A stretch of DNA of 64,000 nucleotides from Bryobacteraceae bacterium (GTDB lineage Bacteria > Acidobacteriota > Terriglobia > Bryobacterales > Bryobacteraceae), in assembly GCA_019748195.1 (NCBI GenBank), contig JAIEPW010000043.1, positions 62,001 through 126,000 of the forward strand, in the 5' to 3' direction. Both the position numbers and the translations under genes were made by a program. Shown here in pieces: positions 49,851-58,650 of the stretch (the first letter of the stretch is position 1; every line of letters begins with the position of its first letter). Under the pieces are notes generated by a model. It ran no database searches. It was not told the DNA's origin and was given only the letters and a program-made list of their open reading frames with translations.

Positions 49851-50864
49851 GTGCGCCAAAGCCTTTCGATTAAGGACGTTGCCCGAATTGCAAACGTGTC
49901 GCACTCCACCGTTTCCCGGGCTTTGCGCGACAGCCCCCTCGTCAACCCCGAAACCGCCGCGCGCATCAAGAAGATTGCCCTCGAATCCAGCTACCGCGCC
50001 AGCGCCGTGGCCCGCAGCCTGGCCACCAGCAAGACCCACACGCTGGGAGTGGTAGTGGCCACCGTCGCCGATCCGTTTATCGCCGAAGTGATCAGCGGCA
50101 TCGAGGCGGCGGCGCGGCAGCGAGGTTATTCCGTATTTCTCGCCAATTCCGACGGCGTGGCGGACCGCGAAACGTCCGTGGTGGAATCTTTCGAGGAGCG
50201 TCGCGTGGAGGGAATTCTCGTGCTTGCGTCCCGGGTAGGCTCGTCTTACCGCACCCTGCTGGAAAAAACGAGCATACCGATCGTTTTGATCAACAATTAC
50301 AAGTTCGGCGATTGCGCTTATTCGGTGGATATTGACAACGTTCCCGCCAGCCGGGAGGCAACGCGGCATCTGATCGGTTTGGGTCACCGGCGAATCGCTT
50401 ACTTGGGAGACCGTTTTGGATTCAACTCCGACACCGAGCGATTCAGCGGATACCGGCAGGAGCTCGCGGCGGCGGATATCGCTTTTCGCCCCGAATTCGT
50501 CGTCCACGGAGACGGGACGCCGCCGGGCGGTGAAGCGGCGGTGCAGCAACTGATGCAGCTTCCCGGCCGCCCGACCGCGGTGTTCTGCTATGACGATATG
50601 ACCGCGCTGGGCGCGCTGCGCGGCATTCGAGCCGCTGGCCTGCGGGTGCCGGAGGACGTCTCGGTGGTGGGCTTCGACGATCTCCTGATCGCGTCCTACG
50701 TGGAGCCCGCGCTCACCACTATCCGGCAGCCGAAGGAACACATGGGAACACTGGCCACGGAAATGATTCTCAACCTGCTCTCGGGGGAAAAAGGGGAGGC
50801 GAACGTCAAGGTGGCGGGCGAGCTGATTGTCCGCAAGTCGGCCTGCCCGCCCGCTGTCCCCTAG
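49851..50864 (+). CDS. LacI family transcriptional regulator of the catabolic island
   Basis: A 337-residue LacI/GalR protein with the N-terminal helix-turn-helix and hinge (SIKDVARIANVSHSTVSRAL, about 5-25, then VARSLATSKTHTLGVVV) and a periplasmic-binding-like sensor domain ending in VSVVGFDDLLIASYVEPALTTI. I take GTG 49851; an alternative TTG lies at 49815. A weak TTGACG (49815) and TACCCT (49838) pair would start transcription at about the GTG, so the message could be leaderless. It is the only LacI-type gene in the window and is surrounded by the palindromes, so it is the likely binder. Effector unknown. Confidence 0.9.
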   Translation: MRQSLSIKDVARIANVSHSTVSRALRDSPLVNPETAARIKKIALESSYRASAVARSLATSKTHTLGVVVATVADPFIAEVISGIEAAARQRGYSVFLANSDGVADRETSVVESFEERRVEGILVLASRVGSSYRTLLEKTSIPIVLINNYKFGDCAYSVDIDNVPASREATRHLIGLGHRRIAYLGDRFGFNSDTERFSGYRQELAAADIAFRPEFVVHGDGTPPGGEAAVQQLMQLPGRPTAVFCYDDMTALGALRGIRAAGLRVPEDVSVVGFDDLLIASYVEPALTTIRQPKEHMGTLATEMILNLLSGEKGEANVKVAGELIVRKSACPPAVP

Positions 50865-52301
50865 TTATCGTGTCCGGATCGCCCGGCCCGGGTAGACGCC
50901 ATCCAGCAGCTTGCCATCACGCAGCACGAAGCTCCCTTCCACCAGAACGTGCCGGATACCCGTGGAAGGCTGCGCTGCGTTTTCGAAGGTGGCTTTGTCC
51001 AGGACAGTGTCCGGATCGAAAACGGTGATGTCGGCGTCGGCGCCGGGGCGCAGGCGGCCTTTGTTGCGCATGGCCGGAACGGACGTCTCCAATCGCTGCG
51101 CCGGCATGAGCGTCATCTTGCGGATCGCGTCCATCAGGGGCAGCATTTTCCGATCCCGGGAATACAGCCCGAGCACGCGCGCGAACGTGCCGGCGCTTCG
51201 CGGATGGCCCTTGCCGCCGGCGAGCCTGCCGTCGCTGGCGATCATGACCATCGGATGCGCGAGCCCGAGGCGTAACGCCTCCTCGGGCAGCGTATGGCTG
51301 ATCACGGCGCCGCCCGTCTTGCGATACCGGGCGAACGTCTCCGCTGTCAGGCGCTCTCCGGTTGCTACCCACTGCAGGTCGCCATACTTGTTGCCGGTGC
51401 GCTTCTCCCAATCGCCGTCGAACAGCGCCGACTCGATGCGAGTCGCCGAGGCCGTGTACGGATACATCTCGGTGGTGATGTCGAGCCCCCGTTTCCGCGC
51501 GCCTTCGATCATCTCCAGACAGGTGGCGGTGTTACGCCCGCCGACGCTGGTGATATGGACCGCGTGTAAAGCCGCGCCGGTGATCAGCGCATTGGCGATC
51601 ACCTCCTGCAGCGCGGCGATCACCCCCTCGCCCCGCATGTGAACGAACACCGGCGCCTTGTATTCGGCGGCCAGACGGAACAATCTCAGAATCTCCTCGC
51701 GCGGAGCCGCGGGGACGTAGGCGATTCCGAAGCCGACGCCCACGGCCCCATCCTCCAGCCCGCGACGGACCTGCTGGATGATCGAGAGCGTTTCTTCCGG
51801 CGAGGCGGCGCGGTGGGCTGCTTCATCGCGGGGCAGGAAGTCGCCTGTGTCCTTCATCACCAGCATCCGGGCGGGAACATGGCCGGAGCTCGCCCCGAAG
51901 TGGATACGCGCCTTGCCTTCCCGCTGCCGGTACCATTCCGCGGCGCCCGCCACGCCGATCTCCAGCTCGAGCGCCGAGGTGACTCCGTCGTGCGCCTTAT
52001 ACCGGTAGTTCTCGTCATCCTGGCCGTGCGAATGCAGATCGATGAACCCGGGCGCGATCGCCAGCCCCTCGGCGTCGACCACGATCTTCCCCCGCAGGGG
52101 CGTCGCGGAGACAGCGGCGATCCTGCGGCCCTGAATGCCGACGCTGCGAACAGCGTCCAGCCCGGACTCCGGATCGAGGACGCGGCCGTTCGCCAGCACG
52201 ACATCATAGGTCTGGGCGCTCAGGCACGCGCCGCAAGTCAGCAACAACACAATGGATCGCGTCATCCGCGCGGATATCTCCATTCTCGAAAGGGATTTCA
52301 T
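50865..52301 (-). CDS. exported N-acyl-D-amino-acid deacylase-like amidohydrolase
   Basis: A 478-residue metal-dependent amidohydrolase of the D-aminoacylase/dihydroorotase type. It starts at ATG 52301, overlapping the permease stop (ATGA); an ATG at 52265 would give a tighter signal peptide (MTRSIVLLLTCGACLSAQ). Motifs: PGFIDLHSHGQDD (first metal histidines), VFVHMRGEG, HAVHITSVGGRN, and MIASDGRLAG with the catalytic aspartate, then the composite beta-domain end (GADADITVFDPDTV). The enzyme should free D-amino acids or amines from N-acyl compounds in the periplasm. Coupled to an APC permease. Confidence 0.88.
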   Translation of the reverse strand: MKSLSRMEISARMTRSIVLLLTCGACLSAQTYDVVLANGRVLDPESGLDAVRSVGIQGRRIAAVSATPLRGKIVVDAEGLAIAPGFIDLHSHGQDDENYRYKAHDGVTSALELEIGVAGAAEWYRQREGKARIHFGASSGHVPARMLVMKDTGDFLPRDEAAHRAASPEETLSIIQQVRRGLEDGAVGVGFGIAYVPAAPREEILRLFRLAAEYKAPVFVHMRGEGVIAALQEVIANALITGAALHAVHITSVGGRNTATCLEMIEGARKRGLDITTEMYPYTASATRIESALFDGDWEKRTGNKYGDLQWVATGERLTAETFARYRKTGGAVISHTLPEEALRLGLAHPMVMIASDGRLAGGKGHPRSAGTFARVLGLYSRDRKMLPLMDAIRKMTLMPAQRLETSVPAMRNKGRLRPGADADITVFDPDTVLDKATFENAAQPSTGIRHVLVEGSFVLRDGKLLDGVYPGRAIRTR

Positions 52302-53626
52302 GCAGCCACCCCGGGCGTGCGATTCCAGGTCCCGCGGATCGCGCCATAGGTGATTCCCGCCGCCAACCACGCCGCGCCGGCGATTTTCGCTCCCATGTTC
52401 AAGTTCGCCCAGATATAGAAACAAACCAGAAATCCGAGCAGCGGTGGAACGGCATTGGCCGCGGACCAGTCCCGCTGCCGCAGGCAATAGTGACGAAACG
52501 CGGCCAGGTTCACTCCCATGAAGGCGATAAACGCGCCGAAATTCAGCATCTCGACTCCCAACTGGTAGCTGAGGAACAGCGGACAGAGCAGGGTCAGCGC
52601 ACCGCTGAACAGCACGCTGTTGCGCGGCGTGCCGTTGGCCGTCAACTGGGCGAAAAATCTCTTCGGGATGGTGTTGTCCCGGCCCATGCCGAACAGCAAC
52701 CGGGCGGCCGCCATTTGCGCTCCGGAGCCCGATCCGATGGTCGCGACAAGCAACGCCAGGTTCAGCAGGGCGAACAGCAGCGGCCCGCCCGCCCGCCCCG
52801 CGACATGGACAAAGGCGGTGTCCACATCGGGGTAGCTGGTGAAGTCCGGCCAGATCAACTGGGCGGCGTACACCTCCAGCGCGGCCAGCGTCCCGGTGAT
52901 CAGGCACACCAGAACCGTGGCCCGCATCACGTTGCGCCGGGGGTTCTCCACTTCCTCGGACAGCGTCGAAACGCCGTCAAAGCCGATGTACGTCAACACG
53001 GATACGGCCGTACCGGTGAACAGCGTCCCCACCGCGAAGGTCGCGGGGTCATAGAAAGGCCGGCTGAGCGCGGCGGAAGTCAGCGGCTGCCCCAACAGGT
53101 AGCGGACCGCGTACCCAAGAAACACCAGCACCACCGCGCCCAGTCCGTAGGCGAGCCAGCGGTTCGTGCGCGCGGAGCTCTCCACGCGCCGCAAGTTCAG
53201 CGCGGTGAACAGCACCGCGAATCCAAGCGCGAAGACGGGGTAGGGAACCGCCGGGAAGAAGTTGCCGGCTGCCTTGGCGCACCAGATGGTGGAGATGACC
53301 GGGTTTAACAGATAGTCGAGCGTGATGCTCCACCCCGTGACATAGCCGAGGGTGGGATGCAACGCGTTGCCGACGTATGTGTAAGCGGATCCGGCGCTCG
53401 GATAAGCCCGCGCCATGCGGCCGTAAGACACCGCCGTGAACAGCATTGCGACCATGGCGATCAGCAGCGCCGTCACCACGTGCCCGCGCGCTTCCTGGCT
53501 CACCACGCCGAAAATCGGCATGGGAGCCGTCGGCTGGACAATGACGATGCCGTAAAGGACCAGGTCCTGAAGGCGGAGCACGCGGCGAAGCTGGGGGGTA
53601 GGCGGGCCTGCCGCGAGTTCAGGCAA
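52298..53626 (-). CDS. APC superfamily amino acid/polyamine permease
   Basis: A 442-residue transporter with 12 helices, starting at TTG 53626 behind GGAG. The first helix carries IVIVQPTAPMPIFGVVS, the region unwound for substrate binding in APC proteins, and FTAVSYGRMARAYPSAGSAYTY is the conserved second and third helix. It probably takes up the amino compound released by the exported enzymes of the island. Overlaps the amidohydrolase gene; divergent from the DSD1-like gene across operator site 3. Confidence 0.92.
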   Translation of the reverse strand: MPELAAGPPTPQLRRVLRLQDLVLYGIVIVQPTAPMPIFGVVSQEARGHVVTALLIAMVAMLFTAVSYGRMARAYPSAGSAYTYVGNALHPTLGYVTGWSITLDYLLNPVISTIWCAKAAGNFFPAVPYPVFALGFAVLFTALNLRRVESSARTNRWLAYGLGAVVLVFLGYAVRYLLGQPLTSAALSRPFYDPATFAVGTLFTGTAVSVLTYIGFDGVSTLSEEVENPRRNVMRATVLVCLITGTLAALEVYAAQLIWPDFTSYPDVDTAFVHVAGRAGGPLLFALLNLALLVATIGSGSGAQMAAARLLFGMGRDNTIPKRFFAQLTANGTPRNSVLFSGALTLLCPLFLSYQLGVEMLNFGAFIAFMGVNLAAFRHYCLRQRDWSAANAVPPLLGFLVCFYIWANLNMGAKIAGAAWLAAGITYGAIRGTWNRTPGVAA

Positions 53627-53689
53627 GCCAACTCCGGGCGTATGCCGAGTACGGTTTCACGCGAACCACGATATCACGGAAAGCCATAT

Positions 53690-53703
53690 TACACACGTTT
53701 GCA
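53690..53703. promoter_or_regulatory. LacI-type operator, site 3 (permease / DSD1 genes)
   Basis: TACACACGTTTGCA matches the consensus TGCACACGTGTGCA at 12 of 14 positions. It lies between the divergent permease (start 53626) and DSD1-like (start 53731) genes, over the expected -35 region of the latter, so one site could control both directions. Confidence 0.75.
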
Positions 53704-53715
53704 GGTGAGGCTGCA

Positions 53716-53724
53716 TGATACAAT
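53716..53724 (+). promoter_or_regulatory. extended -10 element before the DSD1-like gene
   Basis: TGATACAAT is an extended -10 (TG, one base, TACAAT at 53719-53724). The predicted start of transcription is at about 53731, which is the A of the ATG, so the mRNA may be leaderless. No ribosome-binding site is placed correctly for this ATG. Confidence 0.45.
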
Positions 53725-53730
53725 TCCGCC

Positions 53731-54951
53731 ATGATCTCCAGAAGGACCGTGTGCGCCAGTCTGATCGCCGGCCCGGCCTTGAGCGCGGCGGCGGACACCA
53801 AACGCTACGCCAGCCTGGAAGCGCGCTTTTCGCGCGGCGATCTCCGCGACATCCACAAGGAAGACCTGCCGACCCCCGCGATGGTGGTGGATCTCGATCT
53901 GTTCGAGAGCAACGTGAAAAAGATGGCGGAGCACTGCCGCGCCGCCGGCATTCAGTTGCGTTCTCACGTGAAGGTTCATAAGAGCACCGACATCGCCAAG
54001 CGCCAGGTGGCATCCGGCGCAAACGGGCTCACGTGCGCAACCGTAGCCGAATGCGAACTCATGGCCGGGGCGGGGCTGACGGGCATTCTGCTGACGCGCC
54101 AGCCGGCGGGCAAGAACAACATCCACCGCGTGGTGGCGTTGGCCAAACGCGAGCCCACCTTCGCGACGGTAGTGGACGATCCCTTGGTGGCGGACTGGCT
54201 GCAGGACTGCGCCGCGGCGGAAAAGACCACGGTTCGCACCGTGGTGGATGTGTTCGCCGGCCTGAAACGGCACGGCATCGAAGCCGGGCAACCCGCGATC
54301 GATCTCGCCAAGCACGTGGACCGGTCCAAGAACCTGAAGCTGGCGGGATGGATGGGCTACTCGGGCATCGCCGCCCACGTGCCGGGCTGGCCCGACCGCA
54401 AGGCGCGATCGCTTGGCGACCTGGCCGGACTGCGGGAAACCGTGCGGCTGGCCAAGGCGGCGGGTCTGCCCGTGGAAGTAGTCACCGGCGGCAGCACGGG
54501 AACCTACAACATCGATTCCGAAACGAAAGATCTGACCGAGCTGCAGGCGGGATCCTACGTGTTCATGGACACCCTCTACAAGGTAATCGGCGGCAAGCGC
54601 GACCCGAAGGTGTATGACGATTTCGCCATGGCCCTCACCGTGCTGAGCACGGTGGTCAGCGCCCGCCATCCCAAACTGTGCACCATCGATGCGGGCAACA
54701 AAGCGCTATTGCGCACCACCGATGAGGTGAAGGGGCATCCGCGGATGAAGGTGATCAATCAGGGCGCCGAGTACGGCGGGATCACCTGGGAAGACGGCGA
54801 CCAGGGCTTCAAGCTGGGCGATCGCGTGGAGATCTATCCCTCCAACCTGGACATGAGCACCAACTGCTATGACCGCTACTACGTCGCGCGCGGCGAGAAG
54901 ATCGTCGATATCTGGCCCATCATGGGGCGGTCGGGCGCGGCGCAGCGATAG
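53731..54951 (+). CDS. exported DSD1/D-threonine aldolase-like PLP protein
   Basis: A 406-residue fold-type III PLP protein of the D-threonine aldolase / D-serine dehydratase / alanine-racemase-like group. The N-terminus carries a twin-arginine-like leader (MISRRTVCASLIAGPALSAA). The PLP lysine is Lys81 in RSHVKVHKS; GLTCATVAECE and VTGGSTGTY bind the cofactor. The C-terminal metal site of the family normally reads H-x-C or H-x-D; here it is Asn372-x-Asp374 (PSNLDMSTN), so metal binding may be changed. It probably acts on a D-beta-hydroxy amino acid. Under operator site 3. Confidence 0.87.
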   Translation: MISRRTVCASLIAGPALSAAADTKRYASLEARFSRGDLRDIHKEDLPTPAMVVDLDLFESNVKKMAEHCRAAGIQLRSHVKVHKSTDIAKRQVASGANGLTCATVAECELMAGAGLTGILLTRQPAGKNNIHRVVALAKREPTFATVVDDPLVADWLQDCAAAEKTTVRTVVDVFAGLKRHGIEAGQPAIDLAKHVDRSKNLKLAGWMGYSGIAAHVPGWPDRKARSLGDLAGLRETVRLAKAAGLPVEVVTGGSTGTYNIDSETKDLTELQAGSYVFMDTLYKVIGGKRDPKVYDDFAMALTVLSTVVSARHPKLCTIDAGNKALLRTTDEVKGHPRMKVINQGAEYGGITWEDGDQGFKLGDRVEIYPSNLDMSTNCYDRYYVARGEKIVDIWPIMGRSGAAQR

Positions 54952-54964
54952 GGCCCCCCGGGAG

Positions 54965-55020
54965 AAAAAAGGGGAGGCCGCGCCTGAGGCTTTCTGGGGA
55001 CAATAACAGCCGGCCTCCCC
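54965..55020 (-). terminator. terminator between DSD1-like and TonB receptor genes
   Basis: A perfect 10-bp stem GGGGAGGCCG (54971-54980) / CGGCCTCCCC (55011-55020) with a 30-base loop. On the minus strand it is followed by TTTTTT (plus-strand 54965-54970), which suits termination of the receptor gene ending at 55079. It lies between two convergent genes and may also slow transcription from the other side. The loop is long for a classical terminator. Confidence 0.6.
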
Positions 55021-55078
55021 GCCGCGAACCCGCTCCAGGCTCCGCCGCGCCGCGACGGAGCCCCGGCAAACGGGACCG

Positions 55079-58000
55079 TTAGTAGTAGAACTTCAGCGCG
55101 AACTGAATCTGCCGCGGATCTCCTTGGGTGGCGCGGATCTGGCCGAAACTGGGCTCACCCAGGCGGGGATTCGGACCCTGGAAGGCAGCCCGGTTGAAGA
55201 TATTGAACATCTCCGCCCGGAACTGGAAGTACGCCTTCTCCGTCACCGGAATGTGCTTGAAGAACGACAGATCCCAGTTGTGGAGGCCTGGAACGCGCAC
55301 GCCGGGGGTGGGTCCGCAGCTTCCGAAAAAGAAGGCCTGCGGGATCGCATACGCGCCGGGATCCAGATACTGCGAAACGGTGCGGTTTTCCAGACGGTCC
55401 GGCCGAAGGCAGTCCGGCCGGTTGTTCTTGTAACCGCCGGTGCGGCTGGTGTCCACGACGCTGATGATGCCGAGGGGTTGGCCGTCGGCGAAGGTGGCGA
55501 TGCCATTCACCTGCCACCGCTCCAGGATCTTGCCGATCACCGGCCCGCCGCCGAAGCGATGGCCGGCGCCCACCGGCAACTCATAACTCCAGCTTGTCAC
55601 CAGGCGGCGGGGAGTGTCGTTGAGGTAGAAGCCGCGCTCGGCCTTCAGGTTCCAGCGATCCTGCGGCGCGACGGACCGGCCGAATCCGCGCTCGTCGCCC
55701 GAGGTGGAGAGCATCTCCTGCGCGTCGGCCAGGCTCTTGCTCCAGGCATAGGACACCAGGAAGCTGAGTCCCGCCGAGAAGCGCTTCTCCAGCTTGATCT
55801 GCAGCCCGTTGTAGTTCGAGTTGCCGACGCTGTCGAGCAGTTGGATGGTGGTGGGACTTGCGCCCGGCGCCGCCGGCACGGCGCGATTCACGCGGAAGTC
55901 GGGATAGGGCAGGATGCCGGGTTGTCCCGGCGTCACCAGGCGGAGCTGGTTGGCGTTCATCAGGCGCCATAGCTTGTGCGCGGAGTTGCCCGTATAGTCG
56001 ACTTCAATCGCCATGTCCTTGGTGATCGAATACTGGAATCCGGCGGAGACCTGACCGATATAGGGCACGCGCCGGTTCTGGGCCGTGGTGCGCAGGAACA
56101 GCCCCGCGACGCGATCCAGATCGTCGATCGGCACGGGATTCATGAAGCCCCGCGGGAAACCGTTCTGCAGGTAGATCAGCGGCGCCTGATTCTGCACGTA
56201 GGTCTGCTGCACATCGGTGAGGAACGGCGGATTGAGACCCAATTGCGCTTCGCTTCCGTGCCGGTCGTAGCCCTGGAAGAAGTATCCGCCGCCGGCGCGG
56301 AACACCAGTTTTGAGGAGATCTGGTAAGCGATGCCGATGCGGGGCGCGAAGTTGTTGCGATCCGGGCGGACCAGCGCCCGCTCGTACACGCCGTCCGCAT
56401 CCGGGCGCGCGGTCACCAACGCTCCCTGGCCGTTGCGCGCGGAGTAGTCGAAGTTGGTGTACCGGTTGTCGCGTTCAATTTCAGGCGACACGTACTCATA
56501 GCGCAGGCCGTAGTTCAGGGTGAGCTTCTTGGTCACGCGCCAGGTATCCTGCGCGAACCAGGAAAAGCCGTCCTGATACTGGTGCGGGATGGTTTCCGAG
56601 GTCAACGCGACGCGCTGCGGCGCGCCGAGCAGAAAGTCCACCAGGCCGCTGCGCGTGTACTGGCCGTTGAAGTTGAAGGATCCGCGGTTGCAACACACGT
56701 CCAGGAACTGCTGCGAGTCCCGGCGGATTTCGCCCCCGAACTTGAAGGTGTGCGAGCCCTTGATCCAAGTGAGCGCGTCGCGCCAGCTCCATACGTGCGA
56801 GTATTGGTTCTGCGGGAGGAACTCGGGGGCGCCAAGACCGCCGAAGCCCGCGATCGCCAGCGACGGCAGCCCGCCCGTGAAGTTCGGGCTCACCGGAAAT
56901 CCCACCAGGCCGAACTGGTCATTGACGTTCTGCCCGAAGGTGAGCTGCTGCGAATTCGACGCCACGCGGTTGTAGCCGGCGCGGAACTCGTTCACAATGC
57001 GCGGATTGAATACGTGGGTCCAACTGATAGCGCCGCTGGTGCCGCGATTCAGGTTCTGCCCGCCCACGGCATTGAAGCTGCCGTCCGCGATCGGGTTGAA
57101 ATCGGCGAACGCGCCGGGACGGACGCGGACCGTGTCCATGATGGCGAAGCGCACGAAGATGCTGTCTTTTTCACTGAAGGTGTGATCGACGCGGGCGCCT
57201 CCCTGGTTGGCGTCGGTCCGCTCCACCGGAGCCGAAACGTAGTTCAACCCGGCGAATCCACCGGTGACGCCTTCCTGGCCCCGGTTCGTATTGGGCAGCG
57301 GGAACAACGGCAGCAGCCGGGCGGCCACGCGGTCCACGCAGGAGGAACTCAGCCGGTTGGCATTGATGCAGTTGGCGAACTGCTCCATGCCCGGGGCCGC
57401 GGGATTCTGCAGCACGAGGGGCGTATTCGGGGCGGAGCGCAGCTCGCGGAAGTCCAACTGGCGCATCAGCGGCGTCGGAACCGTGGAAAGTGTCGTGGTG
57501 CCGCGCCGCCGCCGGGCGCCTTCATAGTTCACGAACCAGAAGGTCTTGTTGCGCCCGTCGTACAGTTTCGGAAACACCACCGGTCCGCCGAGCGTGAAGC
57601 CGAACTGATTCTGCTGGAACTTGGGGCGCTGCAGTCCGGCGCGATTGGCGAACCAGTCATTGGCGTCCAGGTTGCGGTTGCGAAGGAAGTGAAACAGGTT
57701 GCCATGCACCTGATTCGTGCCCGACTTGGTGGTGGCATTTACGACGGATCCAGCATTACGGCCGAACTCGGCGTCGTAAGTGCGAGTCTGGACGCGGAAC
57801 TCCGCCAAGGCATCGACGGACGGAATCACTACCTGCGCGCTGCCCTCCTGCAGGTTCGTGGAGAAGGAGTTGTTATCGACGCCGTCGAGCAGGAAGTTGT
57901 TCTGCAGGGCAGTATTGCCGTTCACGCTGAAGACGCCCTGCCCGCGCAGCCGCTGACGCGGCGTGGTGATCGTCACGCCGGGGGACAGAAGGGCCAGCGA

Positions 58001-58453
58001 ATCGTATTCGCGTCCGTTTAAGGGCAGATCCTGAATGCGTTTGGCTTCCACAACCTGTCCGAGTTGCGCTCCCTGAGTCTGCAGGAGAGGAACGTCTCCG
58101 GTCACCTGCACTTCCTGCGTGACCGAGCCGACCACCAGGTCGGCGTCCACCTGCCGGCGATCCTGAATGTTGAGGACGATGCCAGTTTGACGAAAGCGTT
58201 GAAAGCCGTCCTTTTCCACGACTACCGTGTAGGTGCCGACCTTCAAGGCGGGCACCACGTACTCGCCGTTATTGCCGGTAGTGGTCACCAGGCTGACATT
58301 CGTGCCTTCGTTGGTGACGGTGACTTTTGCACCGGCAACGGCCGCGCCGGTGGCGTCTCGCACGCCGCCGACGATGGAGCCGACATCCATCTGGGCACAG
58401 GCCAGAATCGTGAAAAGAGTTCCCATCCAGGCAGCCCTTGAAATCGCGATCAT
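55079..58453 (-). CDS. TonB-dependent receptor with carboxypeptidase-regulatory N-domain (Oar-like)
   Basis: A 1124-residue outer-membrane protein. The ATG at 58453 has AAGGAGAGG upstream and starts a signal peptide (ending LACAQ). Residues about 25-110 are a carboxypeptidase regulatory-like Ig domain (GSIVGGVRDATGAAVAGAKV), about 120-240 the plug (LPLNGREYDSLALLSPGV), and the rest a beta-barrel ending in an aromatic residue (FALKFYY). This Oar-like class is greatly expanded in Solibacter-type Acidobacteria. With operator site 4 in its leader it is the likely outer-membrane importer for the island substrate. Confidence 0.92.
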   Translation of the reverse strand: MIAISRAAWMGTLFTILACAQMDVGSIVGGVRDATGAAVAGAKVTVTNEGTNVSLVTTTGNNGEYVVPALKVGTYTVVVEKDGFQRFRQTGIVLNIQDRRQVDADLVVGSVTQEVQVTGDVPLLQTQGAQLGQVVEAKRIQDLPLNGREYDSLALLSPGVTITTPRQRLRGQGVFSVNGNTALQNNFLLDGVDNNSFSTNLQEGSAQVVIPSVDALAEFRVQTRTYDAEFGRNAGSVVNATTKSGTNQVHGNLFHFLRNRNLDANDWFANRAGLQRPKFQQNQFGFTLGGPVVFPKLYDGRNKTFWFVNYEGARRRRGTTTLSTVPTPLMRQLDFRELRSAPNTPLVLQNPAAPGMEQFANCINANRLSSSCVDRVAARLLPLFPLPNTNRGQEGVTGGFAGLNYVSAPVERTDANQGGARVDHTFSEKDSIFVRFAIMDTVRVRPGAFADFNPIADGSFNAVGGQNLNRGTSGAISWTHVFNPRIVNEFRAGYNRVASNSQQLTFGQNVNDQFGLVGFPVSPNFTGGLPSLAIAGFGGLGAPEFLPQNQYSHVWSWRDALTWIKGSHTFKFGGEIRRDSQQFLDVCCNRGSFNFNGQYTRSGLVDFLLGAPQRVALTSETIPHQYQDGFSWFAQDTWRVTKKLTLNYGLRYEYVSPEIERDNRYTNFDYSARNGQGALVTARPDADGVYERALVRPDRNNFAPRIGIAYQISSKLVFRAGGGYFFQGYDRHGSEAQLGLNPPFLTDVQQTYVQNQAPLIYLQNGFPRGFMNPVPIDDLDRVAGLFLRTTAQNRRVPYIGQVSAGFQYSITKDMAIEVDYTGNSAHKLWRLMNANQLRLVTPGQPGILPYPDFRVNRAVPAAPGASPTTIQLLDSVGNSNYNGLQIKLEKRFSAGLSFLVSYAWSKSLADAQEMLSTSGDERGFGRSVAPQDRWNLKAERGFYLNDTPRRLVTSWSYELPVGAGHRFGGGPVIGKILERWQVNGIATFADGQPLGIISVVDTSRTGGYKNNRPDCLRPDRLENRTVSQYLDPGAYAIPQAFFFGSCGPTPGVRVPGLHNWDLSFFKHIPVTEKAYFQFRAEMFNIFNRAAFQGPNPRLGEPSFGQIRATQGDPRQIQFALKFYY

Positions 58454-58480
58454 GAATCCTCTCCTTCCCTCCAACAGCGT

Positions 58481-58494
58481 TACACACGTGTGCA
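58481..58494. promoter_or_regulatory. LacI-type operator, site 4 (TonB receptor)
   Basis: TACACACGTGTGCA, 13 of 14 matches to the consensus, lies 28 bases upstream of the receptor ATG and just downstream of its predicted promoter, a position suited to repression by blocking transcription. Confidence 0.82.
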
Positions 58495-58508
58495 AAGACT
58501 GCGAGAAG

Positions 58509-58535
58509 AATATAGCACCCTCGACTTGATGTCAA
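58509..58535 (-). promoter_or_regulatory. sigma-70-like promoter of the TonB receptor gene
   Basis: On the minus strand a consensus -35 TTGACA (plus-strand 58530-58535) and TATATT (plus-strand 58509-58514) with a 15-base spacer. The spacer is short; shifting to TATTCT gives 17. The operator at 58481-58494 would cover the early transcribed region. Confidence 0.6.
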
Positions 58536-58597
58536 GACACAGTTATAAAACGACGGAGAACGCCGGAGGGGCCGGGAAGAGAACGGCATTGTTGCGG

Positions 58598-58611
58598 TGC
58601 ACACGCTTGCA
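58598..58611. promoter_or_regulatory. LacI-type operator, site 5 (VOC-SnoaL gene)
   Basis: TGCACACGCTTGCA matches the consensus at 12 of 14 positions with both TGCA ends intact. It is 40 bases upstream of the VOC-SnoaL gene at 58651 and about 105 bases from site 4, so the two could be bridged by a LacI tetramer. I see no clear -35/-10 pair for the downstream gene. Confidence 0.72.
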
Positions 58612-58650
58612 GGACGCCGGATGAATTTTCACCCTGCTTAGAATGGAGGA

